Of a stretch of DNA of 8,733 nt, positions 1 to 5,850 are shown one piece after another (position 1 is the first letter of the stretch; every line of letters starts with the position of its first letter). Source of the DNA: Vulcanimicrobiia bacterium (GTDB lineage Bacteria > Eremiobacterota > Eremiobacteria > Baltobacterales > Baltobacteraceae); assembly GCA_024281135.1 (NCBI GenBank), contig JAMXLG010000284.1, forward strand, positions 1 through 8,733, written 5' to 3'. The notes under the pieces are model-generated. The model was given only the letters and a program-made list of their open reading frames with translations, ran no database searches and had not been told where the DNA came from. The translations under genes were made by a program, and so were the position numbers.

Positions 1-1
1 T

Positions 2-499
2 CCATCGCTCTTGATATACGGCGCGTCGCGAATCAATGTTTCGCGCGATGGCGCCGTGCTTGGCCTGCTTGTCTCACACCGACGACACGACGGTGAACTT
101 TGTCCGTAACGGCAATGAAGTCTATGCGGTCGATGCAGCAAGCGGCTCTATCGTTGCGAGCTATCTCAAATTCGGCTCCTTTCTCTTGGCAGACGAATCG
201 AAAACGAGTTCAAACTTGTTCGTGGCGGCGCTGAGAACAAATGTGGGAGACAACAACCTCCTAACGTTCGATATTCACGCACGCTGACGTTGAAGAACAG
301 TGTTTCGATCAATATAGGCACACAGGAATTTTTGGGCGTGTCTTCCATGGCTGCGGGATCATCCGGACGAGTTTATCTTAATATCCAGCCCAATGGGACT
401 GTATTACCATCAACGATAGACGCAATCGATCCGAAAACCGGCGCGACGGTGGATTCCATCAGCAAAGACGTCGGTGGAATCGACATCTTCGCACAGTAG
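2..499 (+). pseudogene. Frameshifted beta-propeller-like protein, 3' part (5' end outside window)
   Basis: The reading appears to pass through three segments in two frames. Frame 2 from the window start reads IYGASRINVSRDGAVLG; frame 3 at about 80-283 reads NEVYAVDAASGSIV and later NLLTFDIHA; frame 2 again from about 281 to the TAG at 497-499 reads RTLTLKNSVS and later IDAIDPKTGATVDSI. Joined, these give a coherent beta-strand-rich protein with repeats of the type 'hydrophobic-Y-x-x-D-x-x-(S/T)-G', as in WD40/YVTN/NHL-like propellers. Intact reading needs one shift near 60-85 and a compensating shift near 281-287. The frame-3 segment alone could start at ATG 36 (83 aa), and the last segment at TTG 290 (69 aa), but neither is a convincing protein by itself. 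The cause may be gene decay or assembly indels. No catalytic motif is visible and the substrate is unknown. It converges on the Vgb-like gene, overlapping its 3' end. Confidence 0.5.
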
Positions 500-1038
500 C
501 GGTGACCCCCGTCAACCCGCATCGATGTCGCGTCGGATTCTTGACAGCATAAGTACGTGATCCTTCCGAGCGCGTGTGTCTCAACAAAGTAGAAGCGCCG
601 TGCGGAATACTCGACGATTTGACCTAACCCGGCATTGGCCGCTGGCACAGGGTACTCAGTGAACGTTCCGGCGCCGGCAGGATTGAAACGTCCGATCTTG
701 TTCGCCTTTGACTCCGTGAACCATACGTTGCCGTCATGTCCGAGTGAAATGCCTGCGAGCCCCGCGTTGGGTGTCGGCACTTTGAAAATCTGGATGAAGC
801 CGGTCGTTGCCACGATTCCTCCGATCGCGTTTCGTCCTGCATCAGCGAACCACACGGAATTCAGCGATGGGTGGGACGTCATCGCAATGATCGCGGCGGC
901 GGGCGGCAGCGGATATGAATGACGCAGTTTGCGCGTAAACGGATCGATACGATCAAGACTTGGTTTAATGTCGAACTGCGGCAAGTGTACATATGCTGCT
1001 CCGGCAGCCCAAACCATGCGATCGGGTCCGACGATCAT
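373..1038 (-). CDS. Virginiamycin B lyase-like (Vgb/NHL) beta-propeller fragment
   Basis: The 221-aa product carries the repeated Vgb-type blade signature: MVWAAG (about residues 8-13), SVWFADAGRNAIGGI (61-75), GNVWFTESKANKIGRF (103-118) and FYFVETHALGRIT (149-161). Blades are about 42-45 residues apart, with linkers such as EYPVPAANAGL. Streptogramin-lyase-like propellers are usually around 300 aa and often exported; this one lacks a signal peptide and the full blade count. Propeller-like residues (SSGGYGT) continue upstream of the chosen ATG until an in-frame TGA at 1078-1080, so the 5' end looks truncated or frameshifted. After residue ~165 the sequence stops resembling a blade and runs antisense through the plus-strand fragment. 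A neighbouring frame would end at a TGA at 512-514, 12 bp from the convergent stop, which may be the original end. True lyase activity cannot be claimed; most family members are uncharacterised. The fold is secure, the gene's integrity is not. Confidence 0.6.
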   Translation of the reverse strand: MIVGPDRMVWAAGAAYVHLPQFDIKPSLDRIDPFTRKLRHSYPLPPAAAIIAMTSHPSLNSVWFADAGRNAIGGIVATTGFIQIFKVPTPNAGLAGISLGHDGNVWFTESKANKIGRFNPAGAGTFTEYPVPAANAGLGQIVEYSARRFYFVETHALGRITYLCCQESDATSMRVDGGHRYCAKMSIPPTSLLMESTVAPVFGSIASIVDGNTVPLGWILR

Positions 1039-1146
1039 TGTCCCGTATCCACCGGATGATATTGACGCGTGTGTTTTTCAGCGAAGAAGCAACGTGCAGG
1101 CTATGAACAATTTGTCCTAAACCGGATGCATGAACTTTTTCCGCGC

Positions 1147-1152
1147 GTGGAG
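1147..1152 (+). promoter_or_regulatory. Ribosome binding site of the M61 gene (TGGAGT)
   Basis: GGAG at 1149-1152 lies 5 nt before GTG 1158 and 11 nt before ATG 1164. The spacing favours the GTG start. I found no convincing -35/-10 pair in 1039-1146; a TTGACG at 1062 lacks a good -10 partner. Confidence 0.5.
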
Positions 1153-1157
1153 TATCA

Positions 1158-3020
1158 GTGCAGATGCACCTGAAACTCATTGCTGCAACCGTAGCGCTAG
1201 CCGCTATGGGGCTTATATCTGCGCCTTCGAGTGCAATGGCGGCGGATGCGATCGCATTAAACATCGATGCGTCAAACGTCGCAACGCAAAACGTCCTTTC
1301 TGCGCACGAGCATCTTCCGGTCAACTCGGGACACCTTACGCTCTATTATCCGGAGTGGATTCCGGGCGAGCACATGGTGGCCGGTCCCATTGCGAATTTT
1401 GCCGGCCTTGTGATTAAGGCTAACGGGCAAACGCTGCCGTGGCGCCGCGAACCGAAAGACATGTTTGCGTTTGACGTCGACGTTCCGCAGGGTGTGAGCG
1501 CGCTGGACATCGACATGGCGTATCTTGGTTCGACGTTCGGTTCGTATTCGACGAACCGTTTGGGAAGTGCAAATATGGCGGCGATTCTTTGGGATCAGAC
1601 GCTGCTGTATCCGTCGACGGGGACGATCCAAAACACTTTCTTCAATCCGTCGGTCACCGTACCGGCGGGGTGGCATGTCGCGACGGCGCTTCCAGGTGCA
1701 AAGACAACCGGTAACACGACGTCGTTTGCGACCGTCTCGCTCGAGCATCTCGTCGATTCTCCGATGGACATCGGATTGAATTATAAGCGCTGGGAACTTT
1801 GGCACGAGGGCGATTCTACGGCGTATCTCAACGTGGTTGCCGATACGCCTGAAGAACTCGACGCGAAGCCGGAAGTAATCGCGGACTACAGCAAGCTCGT
1901 CCGCGAGATGCTAGCGATGTATGGAGCGCGGCATTGGCGCAACTATAACTTCTTGCTCACCGTCTCCGACGTGATTCCCGGTGAAGGCATCGAGCACCAC
2001 GAGTCGAGCGACGACGGAACGCCGGGCGATCTCTTCAGCAATCCGAAGACGCTCGATCGCGAAGCCGACCTGCTCTCGCACGAGTTCAATCACTCGTGGG
2101 ACGGCAAGTATCGCATGCCGGTTGGCTTGTATCAGTCGAACCTGCAGATGCCTTACGACGATTCACTGCTGTGGGTCTACGAAGGCATGACGCAATACTA
2201 CGGCAACGTCATGTCGTGGCGTGACGGCTTGCGCGAAGCAAAGACGTGGCCGGATCATGTTGCGGCCACATATGCGTACTACGATAACGAGCCCGGGCGG
2301 CAGTGGCGCCCGCTTCTGGACACTGCTGCGGCAGCGCCGGTCCTCTATACGTATCCGCGCGGGTACGGCGCAGAACGGCGGAGCGTCGATTTTTATTCTG
2401 AAGGCGAGTTGGTGTGGTTGAAAGTCGACAGCATCATTCGCGAGAAGACGAATAACAAAAAGTCACTAGATACCTTCGCGCGCGCGTTCTTCGGTCAGGA
2501 AAACACGGGACCGATCGTCAAGACGTTCACGCGTGCGGACGTCGTTACAGGGCTGAACGAAATCGTTCCTTACGACTGGGCGGGATTCTTTAAGACATGG
2601 GTCGATGACATCGCGATTCATCCGCCGGACGGCTTTACCGCGGAGGGTTGGAAGCTGGTCTACAACGACAAGCCGCAACACTTCGTCGAGAAGTCGAACT
2701 TCTGGTATTCTCTCGGCGTAAGTGTTAGCAAAGGCACAGTCACTGACGTGCGATACGGGTCACCCGCGTGGAAAGCCGGCCTCGGCATCAATTCGCAAAT
2801 CGTTGCGGTTGATGGACGCGCTTACTCCGATGACGGCCTGTACAATGCGGTCGAAGAATCGAAGGGAACGGCAAAGCCGATCGCGTTGATCGTCACGCAC
2901 ACCGACGACTACCGTACGGTAACAATCGACTACCACGACGGTCCGCGCTACCCGCACCTCGAGCGGATTCCAAGCACACCGGACCTTTTGAGCGACATCG
3001 TCAAGCCGTACACAAAGTAG
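1158..3020 (+). CDS. Exported M61-family metallopeptidase (glycyl aminopeptidase-like) with C-terminal PDZ domain
   Basis: The 620-aa protein is a zinc metallopeptidase of the M61 clan. Residues 1-28 form a signal peptide: a basic start, a hydrophobic core (LIAATVALAAMGLI) and a likely cleavage after AMA-A. An M61-type N-terminal beta domain follows (about 45-215, with YPEWIPGEH). The catalytic domain contains GIEHHESS (277-284), matching the family's G-L-E-H-x-x-S signature; the zinc motif HEFNH (308-312), whose H308 and H312 bind zinc and E309 is the catalytic base; and YEGMTQYYG, where E342 is the likely third ligand. A PDZ domain occupies about 515-595 (SLGVSV, SPAWKAGL, IVAVDGRAY). Length and domain order are normal for M61 proteins of about 600 aa. 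It probably acts outside the cytoplasmic membrane on peptides; family members often prefer N-terminal Gly or Ala, but specificity cannot be read here. GTG 1158 is chosen on RBS spacing, with ATG 1164 equally able to give the signal peptide. It appears monocistronic and ends at a hairpin terminator. Confidence 0.93.
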   Translation: MQMHLKLIAATVALAAMGLISAPSSAMAADAIALNIDASNVATQNVLSAHEHLPVNSGHLTLYYPEWIPGEHMVAGPIANFAGLVIKANGQTLPWRREPKDMFAFDVDVPQGVSALDIDMAYLGSTFGSYSTNRLGSANMAAILWDQTLLYPSTGTIQNTFFNPSVTVPAGWHVATALPGAKTTGNTTSFATVSLEHLVDSPMDIGLNYKRWELWHEGDSTAYLNVVADTPEELDAKPEVIADYSKLVREMLAMYGARHWRNYNFLLTVSDVIPGEGIEHHESSDDGTPGDLFSNPKTLDREADLLSHEFNHSWDGKYRMPVGLYQSNLQMPYDDSLLWVYEGMTQYYGNVMSWRDGLREAKTWPDHVAATYAYYDNEPGRQWRPLLDTAAAAPVLYTYPRGYGAERRSVDFYSEGELVWLKVDSIIREKTNNKKSLDTFARAFFGQENTGPIVKTFTRADVVTGLNEIVPYDWAGFFKTWVDDIAIHPPDGFTAEGWKLVYNDKPQHFVEKSNFWYSLGVSVSKGTVTDVRYGSPAWKAGLGINSQIVAVDGRAYSDDGLYNAVEESKGTAKPIALIVTHTDDYRTVTIDYHDGPRYPHLERIPSTPDLLSDIVKPYTK

Positions 3021-3027
3021 CCCCCGT

Positions 3028-3051
3028 GTCATCCTGTGCTTGTCGAAGGAC
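3028..3051 (+). repeat. Likely dispersed intergenic repeat unit (GTCATCCT...TCGAAGGAC type)
   Basis: This 24-bp segment sits just after the M61 stop. It resembles a short element that I recall as recurrent in intergenic DNA of many bacterial genomes (core ATCCTGAGCTTGTCGAAGGA; here the A is T). It is imperfectly palindromic, with TCCT/AGGA ends and a CTT-GTCG-AAG centre. Only one copy occurs in this window, so its repeat status rests on recall and not on counting. Confidence 0.4.
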
Positions 3052-3065
3052 CGCAACGAACCAAA

Positions 3066-3091
3066 AGCCCGCCGAGTTGTTTCGGCGGGCT
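3066..3091. terminator. Bidirectional hairpin terminator between convergent M61 and rocD genes
   Basis: The arms AGCCCGCCGA (3066-3075) and TCGGCGGGCT (3082-3091) are a perfect 10-bp GC-rich inverted repeat with a 6-nt loop. It lies 45 bp after the M61 stop and 10 bp after the rocD stop. Read on the minus strand, the stem ends in a TTTT run; read on the plus strand, a pyrimidine-rich CTCTTCCTT follows. It can therefore terminate both transcripts, better for rocD. Confidence 0.85.
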
Positions 3092-3101
3092 CTCTTCCTT
3101 A

Positions 3102-4313
3102 TTACAAGGTGGCTAGCGCGTCGCGGTACGTTTTGAGTAAGAAGTCGATGGCTTCGTCTTCGATGACGAGGGGCGGGGCGATGCGCAATACGTATCTGTG
3201 CGTGTCTTTCGCTGCGACGCCGCGCTCGAGCAACGCTTTGCTTAGTTTCTTTGCCGGAACGTCGAGTTCAATGCCGATCAGTAATCCGCGCCCGCGAATT
3301 TCCTTCACGTGTGGTGACGGAATCGCGCGCAATCCTTGCGTGAGCTTTGCACCGGCGTAGCGCGCGCGAGCGGTAAGATTCTCTTCGACGAGAACGTCGA
3401 GCGCAGCCATCGCTACGGCCGAACCGAGCGGGTTTCCGCCGAACGTGCTGCCGTGATCGCCCGGCGTGAAGAGATTCATGATCGGTGCATTCGCCAGCGC
3501 AGCGGACACGGGATAATATCCGCCCGCAAGCGCCTTGCCCACAACGAGAATATCGGGCTTGATATTGTCGTAGTCGCAGGCGAAGAGATCGCCGGTGCGT
3601 CCGAATCCGGTTTGAATTTCATCGGCGATAAAGAGCACGTTGTGTTCTTTGCTCATGGCCCAGGCGCGCTTCAAATAGCCCTCTGGCGGAACGATCACGC
3701 CGCCTTCGCCTTGGATCGGTTCGATCAAGATCGCGCAGGTATTCGGTGTTATCGCGCGCTCGAGTGCATCCGCATCGCCGTACGGAACGAGGACGAAGCC
3801 TGGTGTAAACGGACCGAAGTGTTTGCGATACGACTCTTCGCTGCTCGCGCTGATGATCGCCGTCGTGCGTCCGTGGAAGTTGTTCGTGAAGACGATGATC
3901 TCGGCAGCGTTATCAGGGATGCCTTTGACTTCGTATCCCCAACGGCGCGCGAGTTTGATCGCCGTTTCCACCGCTTCGGCGCCGGTGTTCATCGGCAGCG
4001 CCATATCGAATCCGCAAAGCCCGGTCAGCTTTTCTAGGAACGGACCCATGCGCGTATTGCGCATTGCGCGCGATGTGAGTGTGACTTTCGATGCCTGCTC
4101 GACGAGCGCGGCCTCAATGCGCGGATGGCAATGTCCTTGGTTGACCGCCGAATACGCGCTGATGCAATCGAGATACCGTTTACCGTCCGCGTCCCAGAGC
4201 CATACGCCGTGCGCGCGCTCTACCACGAGATCGAGCGGTTTATAGTTGTGGGCCCCGTACCGTTCGTCGAGCTCGATGAACGTGCTGGAAAGACTGGTTT
4301 TATCTACATGCAT
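3102..4313 (-). CDS. rocD: Ornithine aminotransferase (ornithine--oxo-acid transaminase)
   Basis: This PLP enzyme transfers the delta-amino group of L-ornithine to 2-oxoglutarate, giving glutamate 5-semialdehyde (which cyclises to pyrroline-5-carboxylate) and glutamate. It acts in cytosolic arginine/ornithine catabolism or proline synthesis. The 403-aa product is collinear with human and Bacillus enzymes: SAYSAVNQGHCHP (52-64; Tyr54 matches the ornithine-selecting tyrosine), PMNTGAEAVETAIKLARRWGY (107-127), NFHGRT (145-150), EPIQGEGGV with the family glutamate E203, ADEIQTGFGRTG (230-241; D231 contacts the PLP ring nitrogen), VGKALAGG with Schiff-base lysine K260, and HGSTFGGNPLG (287-297). 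ATG 4313 gives the normal length. An upstream in-frame ATG at 4388 would add 25 residues (MGVRAPMFLCG...) read from a strongly structured region and unlike the family, so I reject it. AAGAGG precedes the start by only 3 nt and is buried in an inverted repeat, suggesting translational control. Confidence 0.95.
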   Translation of the reverse strand: MHVDKTSLSSTFIELDERYGAHNYKPLDLVVERAHGVWLWDADGKRYLDCISAYSAVNQGHCHPRIEAALVEQASKVTLTSRAMRNTRMGPFLEKLTGLCGFDMALPMNTGAEAVETAIKLARRWGYEVKGIPDNAAEIIVFTNNFHGRTTAIISASSEESYRKHFGPFTPGFVLVPYGDADALERAITPNTCAILIEPIQGEGGVIVPPEGYLKRAWAMSKEHNVLFIADEIQTGFGRTGDLFACDYDNIKPDILVVGKALAGGYYPVSAALANAPIMNLFTPGDHGSTFGGNPLGSAVAMAALDVLVEENLTARARYAGAKLTQGLRAIPSPHVKEIRGRGLLIGIELDVPAKKLSKALLERGVAAKDTHRYVLRIAPPLVIEDEAIDFLLKTYRDALATL

Positions 4314-4316
4314 GAT

Positions 4317-4322
4317 CCTCTT
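4317..4322 (-). promoter_or_regulatory. rocD ribosome binding site (AAGAGG), inside an inverted-repeat arm
   Basis: On the minus strand AAGAGG is followed by ATC and the rocD ATG. The 3-nt gap is shorter than usual. Four of its six bases belong to the arm 4320-4327, which pairs with 4411-4418, and it is also part of the self-complementary CTCTTAAGAG (4318-4327). Folding would hide it from the ribosome. Confidence 0.5.
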
Positions 4323-4418
4323 AAGAGCGCCGAGTGTGTTTACTCCGGGACGGGGCCCGCAAAGGAACATGGGGGCGCGAACGCCCATGTTCTAGGAACA
4401 CTTGCTCGCTCTCTTAAG
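4320..4418 (-). promoter_or_regulatory. Putative structured leader RNA (three-way junction) upstream of rocD
   Basis: The outer helix pairs CTTAAGAG 4320-4327 with CTCTTAAG 4411-4418, CGAG 4331-4334 with CTCG 4405-4408, and GTGTT 4336-4340 with AACAC 4397-4401: 17 pairs with two small internal loops. Inside are two hairpins. One is CGGG 4346-4349 with CCCG 4356-4359. The other is GAACAT 4365-4370 with ATGTTC 4387-4392, continuing as GGGCG 4373-4377 with CGCCC 4382-4386 around a 4-nt loop that reads TTCG on the minus strand. In the rocD sense the closing helix overlaps the AAGAGG ribosome binding site, a layout typical of translational riboswitches or autoregulatory leaders. It matches no riboswitch class I know. 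Alternatives are a leader for the divergent operon, a palindromic DNA operator cluster, or a palindromic mobile repeat. The repeat of GAACA/TGTTC units at 4365, 4388 and 4396 would fit an operator. Confidence 0.45.
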
Positions 4419-4444
4419 GACGCCCCGAAAGCCTACCTTCTCGC

Positions 4445-5302
4445 ATGAGTCGCATTACTGACCGTACCCGGGCGACGCTCGACCGCTTGTTGGCGCGCGA
4501 CCACGAACATATAAGCGAAGCCGGGCGCACAAAATTGCTATTGCATAGCGAGACTCGTCCGCTTGCGATCGTGCTCTTTCACGGCCTGTCGGCGAGTCCC
4601 ACCCAATTCGTACGGTTCGCTCACGAACTTCATGCGCACGGACACAACGTAATCGTTCCGCGCCTGCCGCGTCACGGCCATCAAAACCGGCTCTCCAAAG
4701 CGCTGGCGCATCTCACCGCCGACGATTTGCGACATTTCGCGGGCGAAACGGTCGACTTGGCATCGGAACTTGGCGAACGCGTTGTTATCGGCGGATTTTC
4801 ACTCGGCGGATTGCTCACGACGTGGATTGCGGAACGCTACCCGATAGAACGTGCCGTAGCGATCGCGCCGTTCTTTGGAATCTCGTGGGTCCCCAATCGG
4901 TTCATGGGTTCGCTTGCGCGGCTGCTCCTCGCACTTCCGAATCGTTTCCCGTGGTGGGATCCGATTGCGCGGGAGCGACAGATGCCCGAGCATGGATATC
5001 CCCGCTATGCCACGCATGCAATTGCGCAATCGTATCTGCTGGCGCGCGATGTCATAGGCGACGCCGAACGCGGTGTTGCAGCGAACCAGTTGATCTTCGT
5101 GACGAACTCTCGAGAAGCCGGAGTAAACAACCGCGCGGTGCACGCGCTAGAACAGCGATTGCGCACAGTTCATCCCGAGCGTCTCGAACATGCCGTTCTT
5201 TCGGACGTGCCCTTCTCGCACGATATCATCGAGCCATTGCGCCATCCGCAGATTGCGGACCGCGTCTTTCCCACCATCCTCAAACTCATCGAGGGCGTAT
5301 GA
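4445..5302 (+). CDS. Alpha/beta hydrolase (carboxylesterase/lipase-like), copy 1
   Basis: The 285-aa cytosolic protein has an alpha/beta-hydrolase fold and no signal peptide. LAIVLFHGLSASP (40-52) carries the HG oxyanion-hole element. GGFSLGG (116-122) is the G-x-S-x-G nucleophile elbow with Ser119. A cap-like insert (about 142-200) contains PWWDP. NSREAGVNN (221-229) places Glu224 at the catalytic-acid position, and FSHDIIEP (257-264) gives the catalytic histidine H259. The fold resembles small esterases and monoacylglycerol lipase-like enzymes; the substrate is unknown. It aligns end to end with the hydrolase at 5835-6731 (shared ARD, HGL, VPR-P, W-W-D-P, THAxAQ, VNN and HDII motifs), so the two are paralogs. 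It starts an operon: its TGA overlaps the tag ATG. No clear ribosome binding site precedes ATG 4445; the nearest AAGGA is about 26 nt away, at the edge of the structured element. Glu in place of Asp as the catalytic acid is uncommon but tolerated in some hydrolases. Confidence 0.88.
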   Translation: MSRITDRTRATLDRLLARDHEHISEAGRTKLLLHSETRPLAIVLFHGLSASPTQFVRFAHELHAHGHNVIVPRLPRHGHQNRLSKALAHLTADDLRHFAGETVDLASELGERVVIGGFSLGGLLTTWIAERYPIERAVAIAPFFGISWVPNRFMGSLARLLLALPNRFPWWDPIARERQMPEHGYPRYATHAIAQSYLLARDVIGDAERGVAANQLIFVTNSREAGVNNRAVHALEQRLRTVHPERLEHAVLSDVPFSHDIIEPLRHPQIADRVFPTILKLIEGV

Positions 5303-5850
5303 AAAAACAGCGCTGCACGTGGGCCACGAGTGAACTGATGATTCCGTATCACGATAACGAATGGGGGAAACCCGTTCACGACGACACGGTGTTCTTCGAG
5401 TTTCTCACGCTCGAGGGCGCGCAGGCGGGTTTGAGCTGGGAGACGATCCTTCGCAAGCGCGAGAGTTACCGCGAGGCGTTCCTCGGATTCGATCCGCAAC
5501 GCGTTGCGCGCATAACGCCGGCGCGTGTCGAGGGGCTCATGAAGGATGAGGGAATCATTCGCAACCGCAGCAAGATCGAATCAACGGTCCAGAATGCCAA
5601 ACACTTCCTCGACGTGCAAGACGAATTTGGTTCATTCGATGCTTACGTCTGGCGATTCGTTAATGGCAAGCCGATTGATGACCGGCCGCGAACCAGTGCT
5701 GATATTCCGGCCGAATCGCGCGAATCGGAGTTGCTGAGCAAAGAACTTCGCAAACGCGGTTTTCGCTTCGTCGGGCCGACCATCACGTATGCGTTCATGC
5801 AGGCGACGGGACTCGTAAACGATCACCTTACGGTGTGCGCGTGGCGGTAA
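5299..5850 (+). CDS. tag: DNA-3-methyladenine glycosylase I
   Basis: This base-excision repair enzyme hydrolyses the N-glycosidic bond of 3-methyladenine in alkylated DNA. The 183-aa product is close to the E. coli Tag length (187) and collinear with it: YHDNEWG (17-23), LEGAQAGLSWETILRKRE (38-55), GIIRNRSKI (85-93), a helix-hairpin-helix-like region, KRGFRFVGPTITYAFMQATGLVNDH (152-176) and a terminal CAWR. The structural zinc-site residues C6, H18, H176 and C180 are all present, as is the active-site glutamate equivalent E39. The start is ATG 5299, preceded by GAGG and overlapping the hydrolase stop as ATGA, which implies translational coupling. A longer open frame upstream to 4822 is an out-of-frame shadow of the hydrolase. 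Its end overlaps or nearly abuts the second hydrolase. No Ada-like regulator or other alkylation-repair gene is in the window. Confidence 0.95.
   Translation: MKKQRCTWATSELMIPYHDNEWGKPVHDDTVFFEFLTLEGAQAGLSWETILRKRESYREAFLGFDPQRVARITPARVEGLMKDEGIIRNRSKIESTVQNAKHFLDVQDEFGSFDAYVWRFVNGKPIDDRPRTSADIPAESRESELLSKELRKRGFRFVGPTITYAFMQATGLVNDHLTVCAWR

Noticed and set aside
501..517. Small inverted repeat GGTGAC-CCCC-GTC(A)ACC between the convergent propeller fragments
   Set aside because: It has only six pairs, a bulge and no T-run, too weak to call a terminator.
1062..1107. Possible promoter for the M61 gene (TTGACG at 1062, TATGAA at 1102)
   Set aside because: The two boxes are about 34 bp apart, far outside the usual spacing, and neither has a suitable partner.
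1272..1805. Minus-strand open frame of 177 codons inside the M61 gene
   Set aside because: The translation is Arg-rich and low in complexity, typical of an antisense shadow; M61 homology covers the plus strand.
3336..4037. Long plus-strand open frame of 233 codons opposite rocD
   Set aside because: It is antisense to a strongly conserved enzyme and shows no recognisable domain; it is a codon-bias shadow.
4314..4388. Longer rocD start at ATG 4388, adding 25 residues
   Set aside because: The extra residues do not match the family, the region is dense in inverted repeats, and the start at 4313 gives the normal 403-aa length with an adjacent AAGAGG.
4320..4418. Structured element as 5S rRNA, SRP RNA, 6S RNA or T-box
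   Set aside because: None of the conserved motifs of these RNAs that I know (for example the SRP tetraloop region or the T-box AGGGTGGNACCGCG sequence) is present.
4822..5298. Long upstream extension of the tag reading frame
   Set aside because: It is out-of-frame sequence of the hydrolase gene, rich in Cys and Arg. Tag homology begins exactly at ATG 5299, which has its own ribosome binding site.
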